Shown: positions 46,741 through 55,264 of the stretch, in pieces
Layout of the letters: the number at the start of each line of letters is the position of its first letter
How positions within the stretch are numbered: position 1 is the first letter of the stretch
Assembly (NCBI GenBank): GCA_002173415.2
Contig: NHNK02000003.1
Span: forward strand, 124,001-188,000
From: Marinomonas agarivorans
GTDB taxonomy: Bacteria > Pseudomonadota > Gammaproteobacteria > Pseudomonadales > Marinomonadaceae
Reading direction: 5' to 3'
Length of the DNA stretch: 64,000 nucleotides
The notes under the pieces: model-generated
What the model was told of the DNA's origin: nothing
Databases searched by the model: none
The model's input: only the letters and a program-made list of their open reading frames with translations
Made by a program: the position numbers and the translations under genes

Positions 46741-47976
46741 ATGACCACATTAGCAGCCATTAATTACGCCCCAGAAGAACAGCTCGTCACTCCTAGACCT
46801 TACCCACAACTCATAAAATATATGGGATCAAAGGCTAAAATCATCAACTTTGTTTCAGAATCTATTCAGTCGATTTACAACGGTGGCGTTGTTTGTGATT
46901 TATTTAGTGGAGCAGCCAGCCTTTCAGGAGCATTGGGTGCATCCTATCCCATTTTAACCAATGATATTCAGCACTACTCATCGCTCATCGCATCGGTTTA
47001 CTTAAAACCCGTCAAAAAGATAGATAGTGAATCGCTGATGCAGGACGCAACGGATTACTATAAAAAAGCCAGAGCCAAAATCACTACAGATATTGAGTAT
47101 GAAGGCTTTGACTCTTTGGAAGCGTTCAATGAGATTGAAGAACGCAATCGTGCGCTTATCGATCAGACATTCCGCCATCATTACCATTTATTTGTGAAAA
47201 ATTATTCTGGCACATGGTGGTCTGCGGAGCAGTGCCTTTGGATAGACGCTATCAAGCAGGCAATTGATAAGCGCGTTAAGAATGGAGAGTTTAAACAGGC
47301 GGAATATGCCCTTGCTATGTCTACCTTGCTTCATGCAATGGCGTATAGCAGTCAAGGAACAGGACATTACGCGCAATATCGGGATGCAAAGACAGAATCT
47401 TCTATGCTCGATATAAATATCTATCGACAGAAAAGATTACAGGATCTCTTTATCAATAAGTTCGATCAGATGATTATCTGGTCAAAAGAAAATGTCACCG
47501 ACCTTAACCATTCCATTACCACACTTGACTATACCGACTGCCTTAAAAAGTTAAAAGGCGGTACTGTTTACGCAGACCCTCCTTATGCCTTTGTGCATTA
47601 CAGCCGCTTTTATCACGCAATGGAAACCCTTTGCCTCTATGACTACCCTGAGCTTCAAGTTAAGGGTGGCAGCATCGTTAAAGGACGTTACAGAGAGGAA
47701 CGCCACCAATCGCCATTCTGTATAAGAACGCAGGTTAATGGCGCATTTGAAGATCTATTTTCTGGTGTTAAGAAAGCAGGGGCAAATCTCGCATTGAGTT
47801 ATAGCGATACAGCAATGATTTCATTGGAAACCTTGCTTGATATATCGAAGAAAACACTTAGTTCCGGTTATGAAATATGGGTAGAAGATATGGATCATCA
47901 GCACATGACAATGGGTCGCCAGAATGATCGTTCTCGTGATGTTAAAGAATTAATGTTACTAGCGAGGAAAAAATAA
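46741..47976 (+). CDS. D12-class DNA adenine-N6 methyltransferase
   Basis: 411 residues behind AGGGGAA. Motif order of D12 (Dam-like) enzymes: KYMGSKAKI (motif X, about 26-34), VCDLFSGAASLSGAL (motif I, about 54-68), and the catalytic ADPPYAFVHYS (DPPY, about 277-287). The insertion between motif I and DPPY is large, which should hold the target recognition domain. The stop overlaps the McrB-like start (TAATG). I infer that it marks the host sequence for the adjacent nuclease; the recognition site is unknown. Confidence 0.88.
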   Translation: MTTLAAINYAPEEQLVTPRPYPQLIKYMGSKAKIINFVSESIQSIYNGGVVCDLFSGAASLSGALGASYPILTNDIQHYSSLIASVYLKPVKKIDSESLMQDATDYYKKARAKITTDIEYEGFDSLEAFNEIEERNRALIDQTFRHHYHLFVKNYSGTWWSAEQCLWIDAIKQAIDKRVKNGEFKQAEYALAMSTLLHAMAYSSQGTGHYAQYRDAKTESSMLDINIYRQKRLQDLFINKFDQMIIWSKENVTDLNHSITTLDYTDCLKKLKGGTVYADPPYAFVHYSRFYHAMETLCLYDYPELQVKGGSIVKGRYREERHQSPFCIRTQVNGAFEDLFSGVKKAGANLALSYSDTAMISLETLLDISKKTLSSGYEIWVEDMDHQHMTMGRQNDRSRDVKELMLLARKK

Positions 47977-49721
47977 TGGCGAAAGGTCTTGATGCACTTA
48001 AAGTATCGCTTACTAAGAACGGTTATTTCAAGGTCGCAGAGGTAATCAAAAAGCATCCTAGAAATGAAATCCTCGATAATATCGAAGGAATTTATGAGGG
48101 CATCAATATAGAGGCTGCTCAAATTAAAGGGATGCTTTCTTATAATGAAACTACGGATGAATTTCCCGAAATGTGGGATGAAATAAGACCTCTGGGCGAT
48201 AAAGCTATTGAAGCGTTGGTTTTCATTTCAATCATCTACTCGCACAAAACTCTTATTCAAGTGCTTTCCAAATCCAAATTATCAGAAATGCGCGGCTGTT
48301 TAAAGCGGGATGACCTCGCAGAAAAAGCCTATACAAACCTAGTCTATTCCATGAATAAACAAGGCATGTGTCCACTGAATAAGGGTGCAAATGAAACCTA
48401 TTATGATGTTTCGCCTTTATTCCTCTTAGAGATCGGCCCTCTTGTTAAGAAGGTCATAGGGTTTAAGCTCCAAAAGACTGGTTGGAAAACTCCTGCTCCC
48501 GATGATTATTTCTCACGGGATTTCTATGAACAATGTGCCTACTACCGCTTTCACGATGTGCTTGGCATATCAATGGAGCAGTTCAAACAATGGCTTGAAG
48601 GGGATGAGGTCAAGAAAGAAGAACCGCCTAAGCTCGACCTAGTAGATCAGGAAACAGAAACCAGTGCTGTACTGGTTTCTGCATTATCATCGAAGCCCTT
48701 TGTGATTCTGGCAGGTACAACAGGAACAGGTAAAACCAAAACCATTCGTGATCTTGCCGCAAAAATGAATCCTGTGCCTGATGAACCCGACTTCAATCAT
48801 GCCTTTATTCCCGTTGAAGCAGGCTGGACAGATGGTCGTCACTTGTTGGGTTATAAAAACCCGTTTGGCAGGTCAGGAGAAAACTATGTATCAACCAAGC
48901 TAATTGATACCTTGCTTAAAGCCAATTATCCTGAATATGCCAATATACCGTTTTTCATCATCTTGGATGAGATGAACCTCTCGCATGTTGAGATGTATTT
49001 TTCTAAATTCCTGTCCGTGATGGAAACAGCCAAAGAAGACAAATCAGAGCCTGTGCTGGGTTTGGAAGAGTTGCATCTGCTTTATAAGTCAGGGGTTACT
49101 GATCCTATTCAAACGACTTATATTTTGAATGCGATTGATAAAAAAGGACTCTACATTACCGACAATGTGTTTTTTATCGGCACGGTTAACATGGATGAAA
49201 CCACTTATATGTTTTCACCCAAAGTATTAGATCGCTCCTTCGTTATTCAATATGCTCCACCCAGACCTTCAAGTGTTGGACATGAATTTACCTTGCTTGA
49301 GGAAGATGTTTTGGACATATCTACAGAGAAACTTTCTACCTTTATGACGAGCAATGCTACTATTGACCTCAGCTCTGATTATGACGCTTATCTTGATGAA
49401 TTGTACGATGTTCTTGGGAAATTCCGTTTCGGGCCTCGCACAACTAATGAGGTGCGCCGCTATATATCGATATGCAGTAAGCTTCATGAGAATTTTACCG
49501 CTAAAGATGGCTATAACTCAAAGGCAGCGATTCTTGACCGCGTGACCGTACAAAAGATCCTTCCTAAAATTCACGGTAACAGAGACACCTTAACGCCGAT
49601 ATTCAAGGGCATGAAAGCCTTGTTTGAAAAAGAAGAGCTGACGCAATCTGCTGAGAAGTTGGAGCAGATGCGGAAGGATGCTATGAGTACAGGCTTTGCT
49701 AATTATTTTTCTACATTATGA
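47976..49721 (+). CDS. McrB-like AAA+ GTPase of a restriction system
   Basis: 581 residues. The N-terminal 230 residues should carry DNA recognition and are not assigned. The McrB-type motor has Walker A AGTTGTGKTKTIRDL (about 246-253), Walker B FFIILDEMNLSHVEMYFSKF (about 325-344) and the McrB signature GTVNMDETTYMFSPKVLDR. In McrBC, McrB binds DNA and hydrolyses GTP to drive McrC cleavage. Start overlaps the methyltransferase stop; its own stop overlaps the nuclease start (ATGA). Confidence 0.87.
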   Translation: MAKGLDALKVSLTKNGYFKVAEVIKKHPRNEILDNIEGIYEGINIEAAQIKGMLSYNETTDEFPEMWDEIRPLGDKAIEALVFISIIYSHKTLIQVLSKSKLSEMRGCLKRDDLAEKAYTNLVYSMNKQGMCPLNKGANETYYDVSPLFLLEIGPLVKKVIGFKLQKTGWKTPAPDDYFSRDFYEQCAYYRFHDVLGISMEQFKQWLEGDEVKKEEPPKLDLVDQETETSAVLVSALSSKPFVILAGTTGTGKTKTIRDLAAKMNPVPDEPDFNHAFIPVEAGWTDGRHLLGYKNPFGRSGENYVSTKLIDTLLKANYPEYANIPFFIILDEMNLSHVEMYFSKFLSVMETAKEDKSEPVLGLEELHLLYKSGVTDPIQTTYILNAIDKKGLYITDNVFFIGTVNMDETTYMFSPKVLDRSFVIQYAPPRPSSVGHEFTLLEEDVLDISTEKLSTFMTSNATIDLSSDYDAYLDELYDVLGKFRFGPRTTNEVRRYISICSKLHENFTAKDGYNSKAAILDRVTVQKILPKIHGNRDTLTPIFKGMKALFEKEELTQSAEKLEQMRKDAMSTGFANYFSTL

Positions 49722-51595
49722 TGCGTGTACGGAAGCTCGTCATTTCTGATTCAGGCATTTCGTTTAGCCTATATCCCAACGGAATTAGGGCGTTTAATGA
49801 TGCGTTGATGATTGACCTTGAAGGCGATGAAATACGTGGCATTCCTGATGATAAGTCACGGCGAGGCGTTCCCTTGCTGGCATATGATGCTGATGCTGAT
49901 ATTTTTCAAAAGATCCAGCTGCGTGACAATACGGAATATGAATTTGCCATTGAATTACCACTCACGGCAGATGCCTTTTTAGAAGCTTGTGAAAATAACC
50001 CCATCTTTCCGTTTTCCAATGCTGGAATTAAAAACATTGTGAAGTTTAACGGCCCTGATTCCTGCGCAGTACTGCAAGGTGAACGTTATCGTATTACGGG
50101 GAGGTTTAATTTTGAGAACAGTGCAGGCACAGCCTATCTTGATCTTGATGCCAAGCAAGGCACGTCCATTTCTATTCCTGTAGAAGTGCTGACGCAAAAG
50201 CTCGATTACTACGAAGAGTTTCAGCAGCTCCTTCACCAAATATCAGAATATAGCGCTTCTCTGCTCATACGCTTTGACAATGCCACAGAAACTGCCTTTG
50301 GCGTTTCTGCTGATAGTCAAATATCTCCGATGGCGGAGCTAATGGCATTCAGGCGATTATTCCGCAATGGTCGTTTAACTAACTATGTGCGCGAGATTAT
50401 CAATAACCCCTCGTCAAAAATATCGTCCGTCATTGCCAAAGAAAATTCCGCTTTTGCCACGAATCCAGATTGGGCGATACTAGCCCAATCTGCTATTGAT
50501 TATGATTTTATGCGCGGCGGAGTATTGCAGGACAGTTTTTCAGGGCATACGCCGTTAACCCTGCCCGAACGCCGCATTAAAACGTCCTATAACACCAAAG
50601 ATAATCGTTTTGTAAAAAACTCCCTGATGCTGCTACGAGAGAGATTACAGCATCTCAAAAGGCGGATGCCAAAAAAGTATGAAGCCTCGCATAATGCGAT
50701 GAATAATTGGAGTGAAGAACTCGATGCTATTCTGTTTCATTCTTTCTGGCAAGAGATAGGCACAAGCGAAGAGTTTCCAAACTCTATGATAATGGCTAAC
50801 CGTAAAGGCTACCGTGAGTTTATGATGTTTTACCTTGCCTTTGGCTTGAGTATCAAACTCGAAAGCGAAAACACATTGCTGACTACAGGTGGAGATATAA
50901 AGCCCGTCTTTCATCTTTACGAGATGTGGTGCTATCTGATGATTCACGATTTGCTTTGTCGCTTAACGGATTCCACAGGCGAACCAGAGCTGTCTTTTAT
51001 GAACCGAGATAAAGAGTTTATGAAAGACCTTATCAGCAAGAACGATAGACCAATTGAATTTCTATACAGCCATAATGATAAGCAGGTCATTTTACAGCTT
51101 TATTACAACAAAGATTTTAATCTGATCGATGATAGATCAACGCAGTGGGCGGACTCCTATTCTGGCGTATTTAATCCAGATGTAAGTATTTCTATGAAAA
51201 TGAACGGCATTGTTCACTGGCTGCATTTTGATGCGAAATACCGCCTTGATTTATCTAAGTGGAAGGAAGAACGCAGCGATAATCCTGTCGCGTTGTCTTT
51301 CAAGCGCGAAGACATTCACAAAATGCACACCTACCGAGATGCGGTGCTTGGCACGAGAGGAAGTTATGTTCTCTACCCAGGAAGCGAACGTATCAATGAG
51401 CTGTATGTGCGCAACCCAGACAAAAATTATCGTGATAACAACCTCATGCCGAGCGTTGGTGCTTTTCCTTTAAAACCCTCCTCAACGATAATTCAAAGTG
51501 AACAGATAATTTCTATTGGTAATCACATTAAAGGCTGCCTAAACTCCTTAATAGATAGCAATTTTGATTATACAGAAGAGCAAGGACTAATTTAG
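49718..51595 (+). CDS. DUF2357/McrC-like PD-(D/E)xK nuclease
   Basis: 625 residues. The N-terminal half matches the DUF2357 type that replaces the N-terminal part of McrC (YEFAIELPLTADAFLEA, PERRIKTSYNTKDNRFVKNSL). The C-terminal half holds the nuclease core: YSGVFNPDVSISM (about 481-493, acidic residue) and LHFDAKYRLDL (about 501-511, DAK). Together with the McrB-like protein it should cut DNA. It is the last gene of the coupled HTH-methyltransferase-GTPase-nuclease operon. Confidence 0.82.
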   Translation: MMRVRKLVISDSGISFSLYPNGIRAFNDALMIDLEGDEIRGIPDDKSRRGVPLLAYDADADIFQKIQLRDNTEYEFAIELPLTADAFLEACENNPIFPFSNAGIKNIVKFNGPDSCAVLQGERYRITGRFNFENSAGTAYLDLDAKQGTSISIPVEVLTQKLDYYEEFQQLLHQISEYSASLLIRFDNATETAFGVSADSQISPMAELMAFRRLFRNGRLTNYVREIINNPSSKISSVIAKENSAFATNPDWAILAQSAIDYDFMRGGVLQDSFSGHTPLTLPERRIKTSYNTKDNRFVKNSLMLLRERLQHLKRRMPKKYEASHNAMNNWSEELDAILFHSFWQEIGTSEEFPNSMIMANRKGYREFMMFYLAFGLSIKLESENTLLTTGGDIKPVFHLYEMWCYLMIHDLLCRLTDSTGEPELSFMNRDKEFMKDLISKNDRPIEFLYSHNDKQVILQLYYNKDFNLIDDRSTQWADSYSGVFNPDVSISMKMNGIVHWLHFDAKYRLDLSKWKEERSDNPVALSFKREDIHKMHTYRDAVLGTRGSYVLYPGSERINELYVRNPDKNYRDNNLMPSVGAFPLKPSSTIIQSEQIISIGNHIKGCLNSLIDSNFDYTEEQGLI

Positions 51596-52208
51596 GTAGC
51601 TATACAATTATACTAAATAGAGAAAATGCTTATCTTCATCAAATATATATTCTAATAAAGACCGCTTTATATAACTCCTTATATAGCTTGCTAATATTGC
51701 AAGATAGTTTGTTAAACAACACAGTATACAAACCTATCAAGCGTCTTTCTTGCCAAACCGATAAAGCAAATTCATCCCTTAATCTCATTATATTCTCCAT
51801 ATCCTCGAAACGCTGAGGCTCAGCGCCTTTCCTCACCCCGTGGACAGAAAGGTGAATGAGGCAAAGCCAAGAGAATGGAGGGCATATGTCTTTTAATGAG
51901 AGTGCTTTTTCTTTGTGATGTAGGGGAAAGCCTTCCCCTGATTGCAACCATCTACGATGTTTTTCATCACCCCTTCTAGCGGGGATACCCCGCAACGCCC
52001 CTTATTTATTTAAGTAATGGGAGCGCTCTTGTCCGCTCAAAATCAAGGAAAATGACGGTTTCCATCTGGTACTACGTTGGATAGACCCTCCGCAATTTTT
52101 CTGGATTTTTTCACCCCCGCCTTAGTCGCCCTAGTCGGCAGAGGTTCATCAGCAACGCCCCTCAAGCGGTGCTTGTGAAAACCTCAATAACCGAAAAGGA
52201 ATAAAGCC
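51596..52208. other. Noncoding leader with several hairpins upstream of the ArdA gene
   Basis: I see no reliable gene in this 613-base stretch; the minus-strand frame 51639-51995 has a composition driven by the hairpins. Perfect inverted repeats: CGCTGAG-G-CTCAGCG (51811-51825), GGGGAA-AGCC-TTCCCC (51923-51938) and GCGGGG-ATA-CCCCGC (51979-51993). In conjugative plasmids, ardA genes lie in the leading region and can be expressed from folded single-stranded promoters; this leader is a candidate for one, by inference only. Confidence 0.45.
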
Positions 52209-52727
52209 ATGACGACACTAAATGAAATCAAAATCTATGTTGCAGACCTTGCCGCTTATAACAATGCTATTTTGCATGGTGTTTGGATTGATGCCACGCA
52301 AGAGCTAGAAGACATTCAAGAACAAATTTCTGACATGTTAAAAGCAAGCCCAATCGACAACGCCGAAGAATACGCAATACACGACTATGAAGGGTTTGGA
52401 TCGTACCGTTTAAGTGAATATGAAAGCCTAGAAGATGTTCAACAAATCGCTGTTTTTATTGAAGAACACAATGATCTTGGTATGGAGCTGCTAGCTTACT
52501 TTGACACCATAGAAGAAGCAGAAACAGCATTAGAAGATAAGTATCACGGCTGCTTTTCTTCATTGGCGGATTACGCTGAACAATTTACCACTGAGACAAG
52601 CGAAGTACCCAGCCACCTACAATACTATATTGACTATGAACGCATGGGGCGTGACTGGGAAATGTCAGGTGATATATTCACCATCGAAACAGCGCATGAT
52701 GAGGTGCATATTTTTTGGAGCCACTAA
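52209..52727 (+). CDS. ardA: ArdA-type antirestriction protein
   Basis: 172 residues, start behind AAAAGGAATAAAGCC. Strongly acidic; typical ArdA sequence (IKIYVADLAAYNNAILHGVW, YAIHDYEGFGSYRLSEYES, YHGCFSSLADYAEQF, YIDYERMGRDWEMSGDIFTI). ArdA mimics bent B-DNA and blocks type I restriction enzymes in a new host, which helps incoming mobile DNA. It lies downstream of the restriction operon and is probably transcribed separately. Confidence 0.9.
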   Translation: MTTLNEIKIYVADLAAYNNAILHGVWIDATQELEDIQEQISDMLKASPIDNAEEYAIHDYEGFGSYRLSEYESLEDVQQIAVFIEEHNDLGMELLAYFDTIEEAETALEDKYHGCFSSLADYAEQFTTETSEVPSHLQYYIDYERMGRDWEMSGDIFTIETAHDEVHIFWSH

Positions 52728-52812
52728 TGGCTCCTATTAACTATTTTTTAAACCTTACTCCGTAGAATACAACTATGAATTTAACCGAGGCGGTGGGACG
52801 TAGGGGCATAAT

Positions 52813-52926
52813 ATGAGCAGCCAACCACATAACAATACGATGGATAACAGAGGATTTAACTCTGTTAAAGCCTCTGCCAGCAAAGCGATAGATTTGCGCC
52901 GCGCTCCCATGATTGGGGGCGTTTAA
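52813..52926 (+). CDS. 37-residue peptide coupled to the next gene
   Basis: MSSQPHNNTMDNRGFNSVK is the start of a 37-residue frame ending RRAPMIGGV. Its stop codon overlaps the ATG of the 237-residue gene (TAATG), which argues that it is translated. Upstream is a weak purine-rich site. Function unknown. Confidence 0.5.
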   Translation: MSSQPHNNTMDNRGFNSVKASASKAIDLRRAPMIGGV

Positions 52927-53639
52927 TGGAACCTGACACCCAACAAATACAAGCAGCCCGTAACGCCCAAGAGCGCAAGCAAACTCTCGACGATTACAAT
53001 AATGAAATGGCAGGTAGAGACACTGGCCGTATGAAGCGTTTTAGCTTTGAAGACAAAAGAGAAATAGAACAAAAAGAAAAGCGGGAACGTGAAAAGACAC
53101 TACAAGATTTATTACTAAATGCTGACTATCTCGCCGCATGGAACGCCGCCACAGATGCAGTTCATAGTGCTCAAGGTGCCGTCTATAATGCCTTGATCAA
53201 AGCCCGTGACGATCTAACCATTGCTGAAAAAGATCATGCAGAGTTATTAAGCCGTGCCATCACTCTAGAAGATGGCCGCAAAGTATTCTTAGATGATGAT
53301 GGCAGTATCTATGCCGAGAATGGGCACGAACTTCAGATAGAAGCGCCTATGCATATTCATCCTCATGCACCCTCATGGCAAGACTTTAAAGACAGCCGTG
53401 ATCATTTGATCAAAGCAGACCAGCATTATGATGACATCGCGGAGAAAGAAAGCCGCTTACAAGAGATTGATGATGCTTTGCATGATGAGCATGCAGGCCT
53501 GTCTATAGAAGATATCAATGCCTTAAAAGACGAAGCCATTGAGATTCAACACTCCGTAGAACCTGATAACGCAATCAAATATGAAGAATCATTTGAACGC
53601 TCTGCCACACCTGTTGTAGCACCAGACCTGAGCTTCTAA
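52926..53639 (+). CDS. Hypothetical charged helical protein of the island
   Basis: 237 residues, not recognised. Mostly charged helices (KREIEQKEKREREKTLQDLL; LKARDDLTIAEKDHAELL) with a short beta segment (VFLDDDGSIYAENG). No membrane segment. Proteins of this look occur among accessory genes of conjugative elements, so a mobile-element function is inferred from place only. Confidence 0.6.
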   Translation: MEPDTQQIQAARNAQERKQTLDDYNNEMAGRDTGRMKRFSFEDKREIEQKEKREREKTLQDLLLNADYLAAWNAATDAVHSAQGAVYNALIKARDDLTIAEKDHAELLSRAITLEDGRKVFLDDDGSIYAENGHELQIEAPMHIHPHAPSWQDFKDSRDHLIKADQHYDDIAEKESRLQEIDDALHDEHAGLSIEDINALKDEAIEIQHSVEPDNAIKYEESFERSATPVVAPDLSF

Positions 53640-53641
53640 TT

Positions 53642-54103
53642 TTACAGTTCACCGCAAGCCTTTTTAATTAACGCTACCATAATCGCTTCGGGTGGAACGT
53701 CAGAATATTTCTCCATGCTGGCAATAATAAGGCTGTTTCGTTCAGCACGCTTATCGCCGTAGTACCATTGAGCGATGCACTTTCCCTGCTCTTTATTCCC
53801 ACTATGAGACGAGATTAGAGCAGCCGTATCGATAGAACCCTGAATCCAAAACTTTTGATGCACTTCTGGCCAAGTTAGAAAATCTTTGCTTGTCAGAATA
53901 TCTGCTTGAGCTATGCCTGAAAAACAAGATAACAGAGCTACATATAACAAAAAGTTCTTTAATTTATGTTTGAAAGTTGATAAAGGTATAATTGACTGCG
54001 TAACGGCAAGGGGTTTAGCTTTAATCCCACACACACTTTTTAAGGCAAGCCCTTTGCTAACGCATTGATAACAAGAGGATAAGGCGGGAATGTCAACTTT
54101 CAA
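53642..54103 (-). CDS. Small exported hypothetical protein, start uncertain
   Basis: Up to 153 residues. A signal peptide is visible at about residues 46-68 (LKNFLLYVALLSCFSGIAQA), so translation probably starts later than the ATG at 54103, perhaps at a TTG near 53985, giving about 113 residues. The mature part (DILTSKDFLTWPEVHQKFW, CIAQWYYGDKRAERNS, KKACGEL) has two cysteines and reads like a small periplasmic protein of conjugative elements. The region before the signal peptide is bounded by a 13-base direct repeat (see next entry), so the original start may have been disrupted. Confidence 0.5.
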   Translation of the reverse strand: MKVDIPALSSCYQCVSKGLALKSVCGIKAKPLAVTQSIIPLSTFKHKLKNFLLYVALLSCFSGIAQADILTSKDFLTWPEVHQKFWIQGSIDTAALISSHSGNKEQGKCIAQWYYGDKRAERNSLIIASMEKYSDVPPEAIMVALIKKACGEL

Positions 54104-54119
54104 ACAAAAGTTGATAAAG
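53973..54119. repeat. 13-base direct repeat plus inverted repeat beside the tyrosine recombinase
   Basis: AAAGTTGATAAAG occurs at 53973-53985 and at 54107-54119. The second copy is half of the inverted repeat TCAACTTT (54093-54100) / AAAGTTGA (54107-54114). The sites lie 40 to 180 bases before the recombinase gene and could be its binding sites or a recombination scar. Confidence 0.5.
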
Positions 54120-54156
54120 ACAAATTCCTAATATTTTCGCCAGAAACTGCCATGCT

Positions 54157-54768
54157 ATGATGCGAAAGCGGCGCAATACCAATCATCCACGAAAAGGGGC
54201 TGCCATTAAAGTTAGCCCTATACGCTCATCAGATGCTATCCAACAGATTAAGAATTCACTCTATGACCAGCCTCGTAATTTGGCCTTATTTACCTTAGGC
54301 ATTAACACCGCCTATCGCGCTAATGAAATTCTTTCTCTAACAGTTGGGCAGGTTAATCATTTAACAGCGGGTGATATTCTTGATCTCAAACAATCAAAGA
54401 ACAGCGAATACAGATTAACAGTGATTAATCATACCACTGAAAAAGCACTTCAAAGCTGGCTCTCTTCCCATCCTAAAAAGCACGATCCCAAAGCCCCATT
54501 GTTCTTATCCCAAAGGCGTAACAAAGCCCTTAGTGTTGCCGCAGTGAACAGGCTGGTCAAACTATGGTGCAAAGACATAGGCCTACCAGAGAATTATGGC
54601 TCTCATACTTTACGCAAGACATGGGGCTACCACCAACGTATACAAAACCAAGCTTCTGTCGCCATCCTCATGCGAGCCTTCGGACACGCCACCGAAGCCC
54701 AGACTCTAGACTATCTTTGCATACTCCCAGATGAAATCAGGTCACTATATCTAGGTTTAGAGTTGTAA
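54157..54768 (+). CDS. Compact tyrosine recombinase (catalytic domain only)
   Basis: 203 residues, much shorter than the 300-400 of ordinary integrases because the N-terminal core-binding domain is missing or minimal. The catalytic set is present: Arg in NTAYRANEIL, HxxR in SHTLRKTWGYH, His in FGHATEA, Tyr in TLDYLCIL. It may be the integrase or a resolvase of part of the island, or a relic of an earlier element. It is followed by a terminator. Confidence 0.8.
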   Translation: MMRKRRNTNHPRKGAAIKVSPIRSSDAIQQIKNSLYDQPRNLALFTLGINTAYRANEILSLTVGQVNHLTAGDILDLKQSKNSEYRLTVINHTTEKALQSWLSSHPKKHDPKAPLFLSQRRNKALSVAAVNRLVKLWCKDIGLPENYGSHTLRKTWGYHQRIQNQASVAILMRAFGHATEAQTLDYLCILPDEIRSLYLGLEL

Positions 54769-54785
54769 GGTCGATAACCCTAATC

Positions 54786-55067
54786 TTATTCATTCTGAGG
54801 AGCTGAAATCAGCTCATTAGATGATTTTTCTAAGCATTCGTTCCATTTTTTCAACTCTTCAAACAAAGCCTCATATTGATGAATATTAGCTTCTTCAAGC
54901 GTTCCCCATTCCACTGTTAGGCTGTCATTTTGGTTTGATTTATTTCCATAACTGGGCACCATTTGGTGCCTTTTTTTATGCCCGAAAAATAAGGCATACA
55001 GCGTGTTTTCTAGTTTTAACTCACCAATAATACTGTTTATATATACAGTTTTGCGGCTTTTAAACAC
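54786..55067 (-). CDS. Doubtful small ORF antisense to the terminator
   Basis: 93 residues from a GTG with no good ribosome site. The C-terminal half (NIHQYEALFEELKKWNECLEKS) is protein-like, but the frame crosses the terminator hairpin of the opposite strand. A shorter version beginning at an internal GTG (EWGTLEEAN) is possible. Not recognised. Confidence 0.3.
   Translation of the reverse strand: MFKSRKTVYINSIIGELKLENTLYALFFGHKKRHQMVPSYGNKSNQNDSLTVEWGTLEEANIHQYEALFEELKKWNECLEKSSNELISAPQNE
54955..54977 (+). terminator. Terminator downstream of the tyrosine recombinase
   Basis: GGCACCA-TT-TGGTGCC followed by seven T. It lies 186 bases past the recombinase stop. Confidence 0.75.
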
Positions 55068-55195
55068 TACTCTATGGACACTTTGTGGTCACAGGTGGAC
55101 AAAAGCTTGATTGACACAAGACGATACATACACGAAACTATGCACGTTCTTGCTCTGCGTAAGCATCAAGCTTTCGAGACTACCGTTTAAGTAGC

Positions 55196-55224
55196 AAAAA
55201 AGACCTCAATTGAGGTCTTTTTTT
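55196..55224. terminator. Bidirectional terminator next to the tRNA-Phe fragment
   Basis: AAAAAAGACCTCA/TGAGGTCTTTTTTT around AT. On the minus strand it directly follows the tRNA-Phe 3' end, so it is probably the original tRNA-Phe terminator. The spacer 55068-55195 contains a perfect TTGACA (55111) without a convincing -10, and a 16-codon frame at 55140-55190. Confidence 0.85.
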
Positions 55225-55226
55225 AT

Positions 55227-55245
55227 TGGTGCCCAGAGGCGGAAT
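55227..55245 (-). repeat. Attachment site: 3' end of a tRNA-Phe gene
   Basis: On the minus strand the sequence reads ATTCCGCCTCTGGGCACCA, the T-arm 3' half, acceptor 3' strand and CCA of a gammaproteobacterial tRNA-Phe; the identity breaks upstream of it. A tRNA tail alone, followed by a terminator, is the classical scar at the far end of an element inserted into a tRNA gene. The element must lie on the right, and the complete tRNA-Phe beyond the window. Confidence 0.8.
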
Positions 55246-55264
55246 ATTAAAAACTTTTATATTC

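Larger units (their letters stand above)
34209..55195. mobile_element. Integrated mobilisable island downstream of tRNA-Leu (right end approximate)
   Basis: Left end: large serine recombinase directly at the tRNA-Leu 3' end. Contents: relaxase, MobC-like protein, coupling protein, accessory membrane proteins, defence cargo, ArdA, compact tyrosine recombinase. No type IV secretion genes are present, so I read it as an integrative mobilisable element. The right end lies somewhere between the tyrosine recombinase (54768) and the terminator at 55196. I found no convincing direct repeat of the left end; serine integrases often leave only a tiny common core. Nested or tandem elements are possible. 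Confidence 0.7.

Noticed and set aside
51639-51995. Minus-strand frame of 118 residues upstream of ardA
   Set aside because: It crosses several perfect hairpins and has no clear ribosome site; the composition looks noncoding.
54953-54964. CTGGGCACCATT, similar to the tRNA-Leu 3' end and first taken as the right attachment site of the island
   Set aside because: It is the left arm of a perfect terminator hairpin followed by seven T, so the 10-base match is probably chance.
55140-55190. 16-codon frame (MHVLALRKHQAFETTV) before the tRNA-Phe terminator
   Set aside because: Too short to support, no ribosome site; it may be a remnant of a gene that once followed tRNA-Phe.
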